Shown here piece by piece: positions 52,835-63,581 of a DNA stretch of 64,000 nt. Under the pieces are notes generated by a model. That model worked only from the letters and a program-made list of their open reading frames with translations, ran no database searches and was not told the DNA's origin. How positions within the stretch are numbered: position 1 is the first letter of the stretch; the number at the start of each line of letters is the position of its first letter. The translations under genes were made by a program, and so were the position numbers. The stretch is from CAVSLM01 sp963728895 (GTDB taxonomy: Bacteria > Pseudomonadota > Gammaproteobacteria > JBBQDK01): the NCBI GenBank assembly GCA_963728895.1, contig CAVSLM010000001.1, positions 744,001 through 808,000 of the forward strand. Reading direction: 5' to 3'.

Positions 52835-53985
52835 AGGTCCAGGTAGTAGTAGACGATGGAGAACACGCCGTCGGCGAGCGCGATGAGAACGATCCCGCTC
52901 ACCACCGCGCGGGTGGTCGACTGGCCGACTGCACTCGCGCCGGTGCGCGTCTGCAGTCCGCGCAGGCAGCCGATGCCCGCCACCAGGATGCCGAAGGCGA
53001 ACGCCTTTACCAGCCCGGCGAGGATGTCCGTGTAGCCCACCATGCCCATCATCTCGTGCAGATAGGCGATGAAAGGATAGCCCAGCGAGCGCATCACCAG
53101 CGCGCCGCCGAGCAGTCCCGCAAGCGTGCTGAATACCGTCAGCAGCGGCGTGACCGCGACCGCGGCCACCACACGCGGCAGCACCATGAAGCGCACCGGC
53201 TCCAGGCCCATGGTGGTGAGCGCGTCGATCTCTTCGTTGACCTTCATGGTGCCGAGCTCGGCCGCGAAAGCCGATCCCGAGCGCCCAGCGAGCACCACGG
53301 CCGTCATCAGCGGGCCGAGCTCGCGGAACATCGACAGGCCTACCAGGTCGGCGACGAAGATCTCGGCGCCGAACTGACGCATGGGGATGGCCGACTCGAA
53401 GGCCATGATCAGGCCCATGAGAAATCCGATCAGGCCGACGATCGGCAGGGCGTTGACGCCGGCGAGCTCTGCCACACGCAGCACGTCGCGCCAGCGTAGC
53501 TGGCGCGGGTGCCGGATCAGGTTGAGGAGGTCCTCGGCGAGCTCGCCGACGAACTCCACCATGGCGCGCAGTTCCTTCCACAGGTCGATTGTCGCCCGTC
53601 CCACCTCCTCGGCGAGGTGGCCGGTGGCTGCTTCCTCGCCCGCGGGCTCGCTCAGCTCGGCGGCGTCGAACAGGGCAAGCAGCTCCCCGAACTCCGCGCG
53701 CAGGCCTTGCAGCCGGAACGCCGCCGAGCGCTCCTGCTGTCGCCGGCGCAGCTCCAGCAGCAGACCGATGCCCGCGCCGTCGCAGTACTGCACATCCGCG
53801 GCGTCGACCTCCAGCGTCTGCGGCCGATCGCGCGCGAGGAGCGCCAGCGCCTCGTTCCACAGCGCGCCTACGGTGTGCGCATCCAGCCGGCCGCGCAGCG
53901 ACAGGATCAGCTCGCCCGGCGCACCGGTGTCGGAGCGCATGGCGGCTGTGGGACTGGCAATCGTCGAGGAGGCGGTTCGGGACAT
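52831..53985 (-). CDS. MlaE-type permease with N-terminal STAS domain
   Basis: 384 residues from ATG 53985 (MSRTASST). Residues about 15-105 form a STAS-like domain (GELILSLRGRLDAHTVGALW, TLEVDAADVQYCDGAGIGLL). The MlaE permease domain follows (NALPIVGLIGFLMGLIMAFE, FGAEIFVADLVGLSMFRELG, LAAELGTMKV-type segment FAAELGTMKVNEEIDALTTM, AFAFGILVAGIGCLRGLQT). In E. coli the STAS protein MlaB is separate; here it is fused to the permease. First gene of the operon E-F-D-lipoprotein. Confidence 0.92.
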   Translation of the reverse strand: MSRTASSTIASPTAAMRSDTGAPGELILSLRGRLDAHTVGALWNEALALLARDRPQTLEVDAADVQYCDGAGIGLLLELRRRQQERSAAFRLQGLRAEFGELLALFDAAELSEPAGEEAATGHLAEEVGRATIDLWKELRAMVEFVGELAEDLLNLIRHPRQLRWRDVLRVAELAGVNALPIVGLIGFLMGLIMAFESAIPMRQFGAEIFVADLVGLSMFRELGPLMTAVVLAGRSGSAFAAELGTMKVNEEIDALTTMGLEPVRFMVLPRVVAAVAVTPLLTVFSTLAGLLGGALVMRSLGYPFIAYLHEMMGMVGYTDILAGLVKAFAFGILVAGIGCLRGLQTRTGASAVGQSTTRAVVSGIVLIALADGVFSIVYYYLDL

Positions 53986-54187
53986 GAGCGCCGAAAGCGG
54001 GTTGGAGTGCGATGGGCGGACCGCGAAGTTCGCGATGATACCAACCGATTTGCGCGGACGCGAATGGTCCGCCAGCATTAAGTGTTCCGACCTCCGGGTG
54101 CAACCGCACGCGTCGGGATCTGTCCTCCCCTCCCTTTCGGGCGCGCCCGACCGAAGGTGAACCGCTTCGCTGGTTCGATGGTGGGAA

Positions 54188-54213
54188 GGTGGAACCGCTG
54201 CGCTTGTTCCACC
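54188..54213 (-). repeat. Single inverted copy of the hairpin repeat
   Basis: Arms GGTGGAAC and GTTCCACC around CGCTGCGCTT: the exact reverse complement of the hairpin core in the array at 54325. It lies between the Mla operon and the array. Confidence 0.9.
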
Positions 54214-54324
54214 CTACGAGACCCGTCCTTCGCCCGGCTTCAGTTCACGGCCACCGCGGGTTGCGCTAAGCTTTTCCTCGCTGCTTGCGCCTGCCTCCTC
54301 TCCCGTAAGGAGTACGCGCCCCCG

Positions 54325-55127
54325 GGTTCCACCGACACCCAGCGCAGGGTGCAACAAGCGCAGCGGTTCCACCGACACCCCACCCAGCGCAGGGTGGAAC
54401 AAGCGCAGCGGTTCCACCGACACCCCACCCAGCGTAGGGTGCGAACAAGCGCAGCGGTTCCACCGACACCCCACCCAGCGCAGGGTGGAACAAGCGCAGC
54501 GGTTCCACCGACACCCCACCCAGCGCAGGGTGCAACAAGCGCAGCGGTTCCACCGACACCCCACCCAGCGCAGGGTGCAACAAGCGCAGCGGTTCCAGCT
54601 ACACCCCACCCAGCGAGGGTGGAACAAGCGCAGCGGTTCCACCGACACCCCACTCAGCGCAGGGTGGAACAAGCGCAGCGGTTCCACCGACACCCCACCC
54701 AGCGCAGGGTGCAACAAGCGCAGCGGTTCCAGCCCCACCCAGCGCAGGGTGAACAAGCGCAGCGGTTCCACACCCACTCAGCGCAGGGTGGAACAAGCGC
54801 AGCGGTTCCACCGACACCCCACCCAGCGCAGGGTGGAACAAGCGCAGCGGTTCCACCGACACCCCACCCAGCGCAGGGTGGAACAAGCGCAGCGGTTCCA
54901 CCGACACCCCACCCAGCGCAGGGTGGAACAAGCGCAGCGGTTCCAGCGACACCCCACCCAGCGCAGGGTGGAACAAGCGCAGCGGTTCCCCCGACACCCC
55001 ACCCAGCGCAGGGTGGAACAAGCGCAGCGGTTCCACCGACACCCCACCCAGCGCAGGGTGGAACAAGCGCAGCGGTTCCACCGACACCCCACCCAGCGTA
55101 GGGTGGAACAAGCGCAGCGGTTCCACC
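54325..55127. repeat. Array of 18 hairpin-forming repeats, 45-bp unit
   Basis: Each unit contains GGTGGAAC-AAGCGCAGCG-GTTCCACC (an 8-bp stem, 10-nt loop) followed by a spacer GACACCCCACCCAGCGCAG. I count 18 copies of AAGCGCAGCGGTTCC. Most are 45 bp apart; a few are shortened (near 54725-54785) or carry one changed stem base (GTGCAAC, GTTCCAGC). Because 45 is a multiple of three, several long ORFs run through on both strands, but none has a start site, signal or family, so I treat it as non-coding. There are no unique spacers, so it is not CRISPR. No gene lies between 53986 and 55334. Confidence 0.9.
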
Positions 55128-55334
55128 TTCGATCCGACGGCTCAGAGGGAGAATGAAGCTGCGCAGGATGGATGAATTTCGTGGGGCGGTTGAACGCAGC
55201 GCATCCGCCGGTGCGAGTACCGCCCGCTGATTGGCAGCTGCGTGGCGCCGCGGCGCTGCAAATCGTGATGGCACGGCAGGGAGCGGCACGCTCCCCACAA
55301 GGGCGCCGCTCCAACCTGACGGCGCGGCGGGCGG

Positions 55335-56009
55335 CTATTGGAAGGCGCGCAGCGCCTGCATCAGATTGCTCTGCACTTCGACGAGCGTTGCGTCCTCGGG
55401 GGCGTGCTTGCCGCCCTGCATCTGGTCCATGGCTTCACGGACCTTCTCGGCGGCGGCGTCGACCGGCAGGTCGACCCCATCGATCACCAGCAGGCGTTGC
55501 ATGCGCTCGAGCGCTTTCGCGGCACTCGCGCGATCGGGTTTTTCCAACGCTGCCTTGACGGCATCGAGCTCGTTGCGGGCCCGTTGGGCGGCCAACGAGG
55601 AGGGCATCGCGTTCAATGCTGCGTATACCACCAGCAGGTCCGAGAGCACCTCCTGGTTGTCCTCGAGCTCGAGCTGGGTCCGTACATAGCGCATCAGCGC
55701 GCGGGTCTCTCCGGTTGGCAGCGCCGAGCGCACCAGGTCGAGCAGCAGGTGGGCATCGGCGAGCCCCCGGTACGCAGCATCGAGCTGCCCACGTTCGACG
55801 GCGATGCGCACCGTGCCGGTCTTGGCGAGCGCGTCCGCGATCAGCGCGCCGGCCTGGGCGCGCTGCGCCGGGCCCATGTCGATGCGCGTGGCGGGCTGGT
55901 CCGCGGCGTCGTCCGCGACCGGATCGTCCGCCCCGACCGCCGGCGGGAAAAGGGCCAGCACGGTGAGCAGGGCGAGCACGAACCGAAACGGCGACGGGGG
56001 AGCAAACAT
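55335..56009 (-). CDS. Putative secreted YfdX-like protein
   Basis: 224 residues from ATG 56009 behind GGAGGTTTGGG, with a signal peptide (FRFVLALLTVLALFPPAVGA). The mature part is helical and Ala/Leu-rich: QAGALIADALAKTGTVRIAV, LADAHLLLDLVRSALPTGET, YRGLAD, RLLVIDGVDLPVDAAAEKV. The spacing of helices and 'A...L-D-A--LL-L' pattern recall the YfdX domain, but I am not certain. A long upstream in-frame extension is artefactual. It lies 30 nt downstream of the DUF202 gene on the same strand and could be in one transcript with it. Confidence 0.65.
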   Translation of the reverse strand: MFAPPSPFRFVLALLTVLALFPPAVGADDPVADDAADQPATRIDMGPAQRAQAGALIADALAKTGTVRIAVERGQLDAAYRGLADAHLLLDLVRSALPTGETRALMRYVRTQLELEDNQEVLSDLLVVYAALNAMPSSLAAQRARNELDAVKAALEKPDRASAAKALERMQRLLVIDGVDLPVDAAAEKVREAMDQMQGGKHAPEDATLVEVQSNLMQALRAFQ

Positions 56010-56038
56010 CCCAAACCTCCATGGCATCGCAGGGCCGA

Positions 56039-56413
56039 TCAGATCAGCCGAGCGAGATAACCGAGCAGATAGATGCCGAAGGCCACCACGACGCCGGCCA
56101 GCGCCAGCACCGACGCGGTGCCGCGGAACGCGCGCGTCGTCTCGCCCTCCAGCTCGCGCTTGGTGCGAAAGAAGCGCCAGGTCGCCGCGCTGATCAGGAC
56201 GATGCTCAGCGTGACCAGCGTCACTCCGACGTAGGCGCTGCCGCGAAACGCCTGCTCCGGCACGTGTCCGACGCCGAGCTGGTGCGCCAGCACGCTCAGG
56301 AACAGCTCGAACTTCTCGACCAGGAAACCCAGCATCATTACGGTGATGCCGGTGCGGATCCACGCCAGGTAGGTGCGCTCGTTCGCGGCGTGGTCGCGGT
56401 ACTTCGGAATCAT
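56039..56413 (-). CDS. DUF202 (YidH-type) membrane protein
   Basis: 124 residues, ATG 56413 (MIPKYRDHAANERTYLAWIR). The N-terminal motif NERTYLAWIRTG is diagnostic for DUF202. Three membrane helices follow: GITVMMLGFLVEKFELFLSV, GSAYVGVTLVTLSIVLISAA and SVLALAGVVVAFGIYLLGYL. Function unknown. The CGCAAGGAACC before the ATG provides a ribosome site. Confidence 0.9.
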   Translation of the reverse strand: MIPKYRDHAANERTYLAWIRTGITVMMLGFLVEKFELFLSVLAHQLGVGHVPEQAFRGSAYVGVTLVTLSIVLISAATWRFFRTKRELEGETTRAFRGTASVLALAGVVVAFGIYLLGYLARLI

Positions 56414-57090
56414 CGTGGTTCCTTGCGCTGAAGCGAAAGTCCGGCGCCCCCATGGCGCGGCAGTCGGCTTGAACGCAGCGCGGATGCGCCGGCACGGCGG
56501 CCGATGATGATGATAGAGACGCGATGGTAGCACGATTGCCACAGCCGCCGTGTCGGGCGCGCGGGCACCATCCGCGGCCGGGATTGGCATCTTTGCGCCA
56601 CGCACTGCGTTTTTGGGGTCGACCGAGTGTCACGACCGCTACGGCCATACACCGTTGCACTCGCCGCCCGCTGAGATCTACGGGCCGGCGAGGTGTAGGA
56701 TTCACCTGCAGGACAACGCGGAGCGCGGCTGGTACTCGTGCGCAAGCACGCCGATGAGCCCACACGTCGGACCCTTCGCGCGCACTTGGCATATACGATC
56801 TCGAACATGCGCAGCACAGACGACACTTCCGTGTGCATCCCTGGACACGCTCCGTGTCCCACGCGCCCGTGCCACGACCAATCAAAGCAAACGACGTGCC
56901 ACCCGGGTCGTGCCGTCTATCAGCCCCTTAGGGCCCGGCGCAGCGTCCGGCACGGGGCAAAGGCACCAGGCGTGGGCGTTTCAACCATCGTGCGCTGCGC
57001 TGCGATCACCGCTTGGCATCCCGAAACACCGCGACCACCCGCGCAGCGGCCGGGACGGCCGCCGGCACAGCGCGGAACGGCACCGGCGCT
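56414..57090. other. Intergenic stretch, no gene recognised
   Basis: About 680 bp. A 242-codon plus-strand ORF (56550-57278) overlaps the Tad gene and has no family resemblance or ribosome site. I see no repeat or clear promoter. Confidence 0.5.
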
Positions 57091-58017
57091 TCATTGGTTC
57101 GAGCGCAGTGCCTCGTTGCGGGCGAGGTTGCGCTGTGCCGTCTCATAGTAGGCCGGGGAGCGGCGTATGGCCTCGCGAAACAGCCGGTCGGCGTTCCGGT
57201 AGTCGCCATCGAGCATGCAGATATAGCCCGTGTCGTTGTAGGCCGAAGGCGTGTCTTCCACGTGGGCGAAGACACTGATGGCGTTCTCGTACCAGCCCAG
57301 ACGGGCGTACACCAGGGCAAGATTGCGCCATGCTCGCTCGTACCGCGAGTCCATGCGGGTCGCTGCATAGAACTCGCGCGCCGCGGCCTGCAAGTCCCCC
57401 GCAAGGTAAATGGAGTAGCCGAGGTTGTTGTGGACCATTGCCGATTCCGGCTCAATAGCCAGGGCCGCACGATAGTTCACCTGGGCGCCGATGTAATCGC
57501 CGCGCAGGTCGGCGATCACGCCCAGCCCGTTGGCCGCTCGCCAGCGTTTGGGATCCGCTGCCAGGGCATGTTCCAGCTGTCGCCGTGCCTCCTTGTACTG
57601 CCGGAGCTCGAGCAGGTTCAGCCCCAGGCCTTCGAGTGCGCCGGCGTGCTGGGGCGCATGCTTGAGACAGTAGCCATAGGCGATGTTGGCCAGCGCCATG
57701 TTACCCCGGGCCGCGTGTATCGAGCCGATCTTGTAGAAGGTTTCGCCATCATTTGCATTCTTTTCGAGCGCCTGCACGTATTCGAACAGGGCCCGATCCA
57801 GGTCGCCGCGCTGCAGTGCGGCATCACCGCGTGCCACCGCTTCCGCGGCAGAGCCGGCCGGAAACGCGGTCCCGTAGGTCAGCGCCGACTTGCCGTCGTA
57901 CAGACCGGAATACCGGGGCGGATCTGCACCGGAGTGGTCATTGTTCTGGGGAATGGCGGCACAGCCGGAAAGCAGCAGGAGAACGACAAGCGCAAAGCGC
58001 CGGATGGGGGAATACAT
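57091..58017 (-). CDS. tadD: TadD-like TPR lipoprotein
   Basis: 308 residues with a lipoprotein signal (FALVVLLLLSGC) from ATG 58017. At least six tetratricopeptide repeats: ALFEYVQALEKNANDGETFY, MALANIAYGYCLKHAPQHAG, EARRQLEHALAADPKRWRAA, AQVNYRAALAIEPESAMVHN, AAREFYAATRMDSRYERAWR and YRNADRLFREAIRRSPAYYE. In Tad/Flp systems TadD is an outer-membrane lipoprotein that helps the secretin assemble. It is the last gene of the Tad run seen here. Confidence 0.85.
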   Translation of the reverse strand: MYSPIRRFALVVLLLLSGCAAIPQNNDHSGADPPRYSGLYDGKSALTYGTAFPAGSAAEAVARGDAALQRGDLDRALFEYVQALEKNANDGETFYKIGSIHAARGNMALANIAYGYCLKHAPQHAGALEGLGLNLLELRQYKEARRQLEHALAADPKRWRAANGLGVIADLRGDYIGAQVNYRAALAIEPESAMVHNNLGYSIYLAGDLQAAAREFYAATRMDSRYERAWRNLALVYARLGWYENAISVFAHVEDTPSAYNDTGYICMLDGDYRNADRLFREAIRRSPAYYETAQRNLARNEALRSNQ

Positions 58018-58071
58018 ATGCAGACCTCTCGCTGATCTTGCCCAACGCAAAGTTTCGAGCGCCTCCGCGAC

Positions 58072-59034
58072 TCACATCTGGGAAAACACGGCAATCGCCT
58101 TCAGCACGGCAGGTCCGATGGCGACCAGGAAGAAACTGGGGAACATGCACAGCGCCAGGGGGAAAATCATTTTGGTGCCGATCTTGGCGGCCTGCTCCTC
58201 GGCGCGTTGCATGCGCTTGTCGCGAAACTCCTCCGAATACGTGCGCAGCGTGTCGGCGATGCTGGTACCGAAACGCATGCTCTGGCCCAGCAGGGTCACC
58301 AGGCCGCGGATGTCCTCGAGACCGGTGCGGATCGCCAGGTTCTTGAGCGCCTCCACCCGGTCCACGCCTGCGCGCATCTCGGCGGTCACCAGGTTGAGCT
58401 CTTCCGCCAGGTCCGGGTGGCTGACCGCGATCTCTTCGGCAACCCGCTTGATGGCCATGGCCAATCCCAGTCCGGCCTCGACGCACACCACCAGGAGATC
58501 GAGGGCATCCGGAAAGCCGTTGCGCAGCCGGCGCATGCGCCGCTGCATCTTGCGCTCCAGTACGAAGTTGGGCGCGATCATGCCGAGGAACCCGGCGAGC
58601 GCAGCGTAGAAGGCCATGCGCGTCGTCGTCAGCGTCGGAAACCAGGTGAACTCGACCATGAGGGCCACCAGCGGCAGGCCGAGGCCCAGCAGGGTCTTCA
58701 CCGCATAGAAAGTGGTCAGTGCGTCGGGCGAGCGGTATCCCGCGTACACCAGACGATCCCGATTCCGTGCGCGCTCGTGCTCCTGCCGCGGAAGGATGTA
58801 CTTCGCCACCGGCTCCAGGGTCTCGCCCAGAGCGCCCGGGCGGCGCGCTGCCTGCGGCGATTCGCCGATCAGGGCATCGAGTCGCCTGCGCAGAGGATCC
58901 GACAGTCCCAGCACCAGCACGGTGCTGGCGAGACCCAGCACGAAAATCGCCGCGGCCACCAGCGCGATGAACACCAGGCGAAGGTGGTTTTCGTCCTGGA
59001 CGTAGCCGCTCAGAAATTGGATCAGAAAGTCCAT
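58072..59034 (-). CDS. tadC: TadC, inner-membrane platform protein of the Tad pilus
   Basis: 320 residues with a T2SSF (GspF-like) domain. An N-terminal helix (LVFIALVAAAIFVLGLASTV), a soluble stretch, then GFPDALDLLVVCVEAGLGLA, NLVTAEMRAGVDRVEALKNL and FGTSIADTLRTYSEEFRDKR, and the last helix IGPAVLKAIAVFSQM. It pairs with TadB to form the platform turned by the TadA ATPase. It lies 6 nt downstream of tadB. Confidence 0.93.
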   Translation of the reverse strand: MDFLIQFLSGYVQDENHLRLVFIALVAAAIFVLGLASTVLVLGLSDPLRRRLDALIGESPQAARRPGALGETLEPVAKYILPRQEHERARNRDRLVYAGYRSPDALTTFYAVKTLLGLGLPLVALMVEFTWFPTLTTTRMAFYAALAGFLGMIAPNFVLERKMQRRMRRLRNGFPDALDLLVVCVEAGLGLAMAIKRVAEEIAVSHPDLAEELNLVTAEMRAGVDRVEALKNLAIRTGLEDIRGLVTLLGQSMRFGTSIADTLRTYSEEFRDKRMQRAEEQAAKIGTKMIFPLALCMFPSFFLVAIGPAVLKAIAVFSQM

Positions 59035-59040
59035 GGCCGC

Positions 59041-60011
59041 TCATACCTCAATGCGGATTAGTTTCCGCATCCATAGAATGCCCACCATCAGAAGGCCGAA
59101 CGCCGTCCACACCAGTTTCCGGCCGAGAGGATCGTCAACAAGGACCGGCAGGTAGTCGGGATTGACGGCTGAGATCAGTGCGAACAGCACAAACGGGACC
59201 AGCGCCAACACCCAGGCCGAGAGTCGCCCCTCGGCGGACAGCGTGCGCACGCGGCGCTGGAAGCGGAACCGGCCCCGCACCACTGCGGCCAGCTTGCCGA
59301 GGATCTCGGCGAGGTTGCCGCCGGTGTCGCGCTGCACCAGCACCGAGGTCACCAGCGCCATGACGGTCACGCTGGGCACCCGTTCCAGCAGGCCCAGCAT
59401 GGCGCGACGCAGGTCGCTGCCGTAGTTGAGGTCGGCGAAGGTGATGCCGAACTCGCGTCCCACCGGGTCGTCCAGCTCGGTGGAGACCAGCTGCAGGGTC
59501 TCGCTGAAAGGGTGGCCCGCCTGCAAGGCGCGGCGCATGATGTCGATGGCCTCGGGCAGCTGTTCCTCGAACCGGCCGAGGCGCCGGGCGCGCCGGAACT
59601 GGATGCGCAGGAACGGGCTCGCTCCCGCAATCAACGCCACTGCGACTGCCACCGGCAGCATCCCGCTGAGGCTCCAGGTCACCAGCAATGTCGCCGCGAA
59701 GATCGATGCACCGGCGAGGAACACGCGGTAGGCAGGTGTCGATTGCCCCGACTGCTCGATGGCCCGGCCGAGCGCTTCCATGCCGGGCAGCGTCTCCAGC
59801 CAGCGCTCCAGGGGCGTGAGCTCCTTGAGATATTTCTCGCGCAGCAAAGAGCCGATGCCGGGCGTCTGCGCTGCGGCGGCGATGTCCTCCAGGCGTCGCT
59901 GCACACGGCGGCGGGTGCGGCGCTCGTCGCCGAAGGCGGGTACGATCAGGCCCTGCGCCAGCAGGAACACCGCGGCGAAAACCATCAGCACGAACACCCA
60001 TTGGATCGTGG

Positions 60012-60015
<4 letters not shown>
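59041..60015 (-). CDS. tadB: TadB, inner-membrane platform protein of the Tad pilus
   Basis: 324 residues, T2SSF family. Helices at the N-terminus (TTIQWVFVLMVFAAVFLLAQ) and centre (LLVTWSLSGMLPVAVAVALI), the T2SSF block EEQLPEAIDIMRRALQAGHPFSETLQLVSTE (residues about 153-183), then QRDTGGNLAEILGKLAAVVR, and C-terminal helices. The ATG overlaps the tadA stop by 4 bp. Confidence 0.93.
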
Positions 60016-61401
<1,386 letters not shown>

Positions 61402-61407
61402 GGTCTC

Positions 61408-62634
61408 TTATCTCCCCAGCAAACGGGACAGCCAACCTTTCTGCGATTGCTGCTGCGTGTGGCCCAGGCTCTCCGCGAGCCGTACCAGGGCGCGGGTGAT
61501 GGCAGTCCCGCGTGCCTGGTCGTAGAGCGGTACGCCCGAATTGACGCTGGCCATCACGTGCTGAAAGTCGTTGGGTACCACCAGCAGCTCCGGGTCGCCG
61601 AGCGCGCGGGCGATATCCGCAAGGCCGACACCGGCGCGTTTTTCGTAGCGGTTCACGATCACCGCGATGTGCTCGCGCGGCAGGGCCAGCTCCTCGCGAA
61701 GAATGCCCACGAGCCGGGTGGCGTCGCGCAGCTGGGTGATGCTCTGCTGCACGATCACCGCAACCTTGGACGCCCGTTCCAGCGCAATCGTGGTGAGGTG
61801 GTCGATCTGCCGGGGCAGGTCGATGACGACCTGCTCGAAGCCCAGCGCCAGCATGTCCAGGAGCTGCTCGAGGCGCTCCGCTGGGATCTCGGTCGGCAAC
61901 ACTACGCGACCGGGCACGGTGCCGAGGACCCGCAGGCCCCCGGCGTGCTTGACCAGGTAGGCATCCAGGGCGAGCGCGTCGAGGCGCTCGATGTTCTCCA
62001 GCGCCTCCAGTACACCGTGCTTGGGCGCCAGGTCCAGATACATGGGAAGTGTCCCGAACTGCAGGTCCAGGTCGATGAGCGCCACGTTCGCGTGTACTGC
62101 CAGCACGTGCGCGACGTTGGCGGCCAGCAGGCTCGCGCCCGAGCCGCCTTTGGCATTGACGAAGGCCAGCAGGCGCGTGCTGCCCGGCACGCGGCGGTCG
62201 GCTTCGGCAACGACGAGCTGCAGTGCAGCGTCCAGCTCCGCGGGCACCAGGGGTAGCGCGAGGAAGTCGCGCGCGCCCGCCTGCATGGCGAGCCGCATGA
62301 TCTGAGTCTCACCGGGTGGACCGGCCACCAGCACCGCCGGCCGATGCGCTTCCTCACGCAGGGTCAGGGCCTCCAACTCCTCGCGCCAGGCCCGGCTGAC
62401 CACCAGGACCAGCAGGTCGGGCAGCGGCTCGACGCCATACAGCGGGTCGCTGTGGCCGTTGTTCATCACGCGGGTCGTGCTCGCGAGGCGCGCATGCGCT
62501 GCCAGCTGGCTGGCGAGCAGCTCCACGGTTGCCTTGTCGCGGCCCGCCACCAGGGTGTGCAAGGTGCCCGGCTTGCGGCGATGCGCCTTGTGCGCAACGC
62601 GCACCGGCTGGCTCTGCAGGGTTTCGTCGGTCAT
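61408..62634 (-). CDS. tadZ: TadZ/CpaE-type ParA-like pilus localisation protein
   Basis: 408 residues from ATG 62634, which overlaps the tadE stop. An N-terminal receiver-like domain (residues about 25-140; TLVAGRDKATVELLASQLAA, AMQAGARDFLALPLVPAELD) precedes a MinD/ParA-like ATPase domain. The P-loop reads FVNAKGGSGASLL: the signature lysine is kept but the invariant Walker A lysine is replaced by Ala, so ATP hydrolysis is doubtful, as known for some TadZ proteins. Other blocks: ALIDLDLQFGTLPMYLDL, VVIDLPRQIDHLTTIALERA, IAVIVNRYEKRAGVGLADI. It places the Tad machine at the pole. Confidence 0.9.
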   Translation of the reverse strand: MTDETLQSQPVRVAHKAHRRKPGTLHTLVAGRDKATVELLASQLAAHARLASTTRVMNNGHSDPLYGVEPLPDLLVLVVSRAWREELEALTLREEAHRPAVLVAGPPGETQIMRLAMQAGARDFLALPLVPAELDAALQLVVAEADRRVPGSTRLLAFVNAKGGSGASLLAANVAHVLAVHANVALIDLDLQFGTLPMYLDLAPKHGVLEALENIERLDALALDAYLVKHAGGLRVLGTVPGRVVLPTEIPAERLEQLLDMLALGFEQVVIDLPRQIDHLTTIALERASKVAVIVQQSITQLRDATRLVGILREELALPREHIAVIVNRYEKRAGVGLADIARALGDPELLVVPNDFQHVMASVNSGVPLYDQARGTAITRALVRLAESLGHTQQQSQKGWLSRLLGR

Positions 62635-63116
62635 GAGCTGGTACCGAAGCATTCGGCGGTGGCGCCGGAGGAGGATACACCCAGGCTCTCCCGCGGAAGC
62701 GTGGTTGCGAAGGTGGGCGCAGGCACGAGTGGCTCCAGCACGGGGATCAGCGTTTGCAGCTGAAAGCCCGTGACCGATACCCGTACGTAGCGGATCTGCA
62801 GTGCCTGTGCGATCGGATCGGCGAGCACGGTCCCGGTGCCAGAAAGATACTGTACGGAAAAATTCGCCGCCGTCAGTCCGGGCGCAACGGTGATCGCGGT
62901 TCCGCCGGGAGAATCGAACGCCGCCACCCGGCGGATCGCCGAATGGTTGATGGGACAGATCGCCGCCACGCGCGCGCCGCGGCGGGTCGCCTCGTCCAGG
63001 GCATTCCAGACGAACAGCAGGCGGCCCATTTCGATGACCGCGAACAGCACGATGAAGAACACCGTGCCGACGACGGCGAACTCGACGGTCGTGGTTCCGC
63101 GGGCGCGCTTGCGCAT
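62631..63116 (-). CDS. tadE: TadE-like pseudopilin
   Basis: 161 residues. An N-terminal segment (RGTTTVEFAVVGTVFFIVLF) with the Glu typical of TadE/TadF prepilins, cleavable by TadV, and a short periplasmic domain with one Cys pair (AAICPIN, ECFGTSS). The ATG at 63116 overlaps the stop of the preceding tadE-like gene by one base. Minor pilin of the Flp system. Confidence 0.88.
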   Translation of the reverse strand: MRKRARGTTTVEFAVVGTVFFIVLFAVIEMGRLLFVWNALDEATRRGARVAAICPINHSAIRRVAAFDSPGGTAITVAPGLTAANFSVQYLSGTGTVLADPIAQALQIRYVRVSVTGFQLQTLIPVLEPLVPAPTFATTLPRESLGVSSSGATAECFGTSS

Positions 63117-63581
63117 CACAGCGCCCTCATCCGCACCGTCGCGCGCAGAGGAATGTTGACCGCCACCGAAGGGCCGAGGCCGAAGAGCTGCAGCTGGTTG
63201 CCGATCATCGGGCGGTAGATGTAGCTGGCACCTACGGCCACGTATCCCGGCTGAGGGCTGCTCACGGCGACATCGGCGGTGGTGAGACCGTCGATCAGCG
63301 GCGTTCCGCTACCCACCCTGTTGCCATAAACGACCAGGTTCTTGGCCTCGGTGATGGTCGAGGCCGACAGCGTGACCTGGCCGGTGGTGTTGGACAGCGG
63401 AGTACGACGCCACGTGTCGCGCGCCGTCGCGTACCGCCTTGGTAAGCGTGCTGTACTGATAGGACATGCGCCCGAGCTCGGCAGTCGCCAGCATCAACGC
63501 CATTAGCAGGGGCAGGGTGAGCGCGAGCTCGACCATGGCGAGACCCGATTGACGCGCAGGTGTACGCATGGCGGACTTCAC
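63116..63581 (-). pseudogene. Second TadE-like pseudopilin, one-base frameshift
   Basis: It starts MKSAMRTPARQSGLAMVELA, with LTLPLLMALMLATAELGRMS, a TadE prepilin segment, up to AVRDGARHVAS. The continuation LSNTTGQVTLSASTITEAKN, LVVYGNR and GYVAVGASYIYRPMIGNQLQ is in the next frame and ends at 63116. The span of 466 bp is a multiple of three plus one, pointing to a single extra base between about 63400 and 63430. Confidence 0.85.

Noticed and set aside
52835..54109. In-frame 5' extension of the MlaF ORF through the permease gene
   Set aside because: Ala/Arg/Gly-rich frame without motifs, lying over the real permease; the GTG at 52834 starts the ATPase homology.
54325..55127. Possible CRISPR array
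   Set aside because: Units are contiguous with no unique spacers, the palindrome is internal and no cas genes are present.
54082..55314. Several 170-340 codon ORFs on both strands over the 45-bp repeats
   Set aside because: They arise because the repeat length is a multiple of three; no signal peptide, ribosome site or family.
56550..57278. 242-codon plus-strand ORF
   Set aside because: Overlaps tadD antisense, no motif and no start signal.
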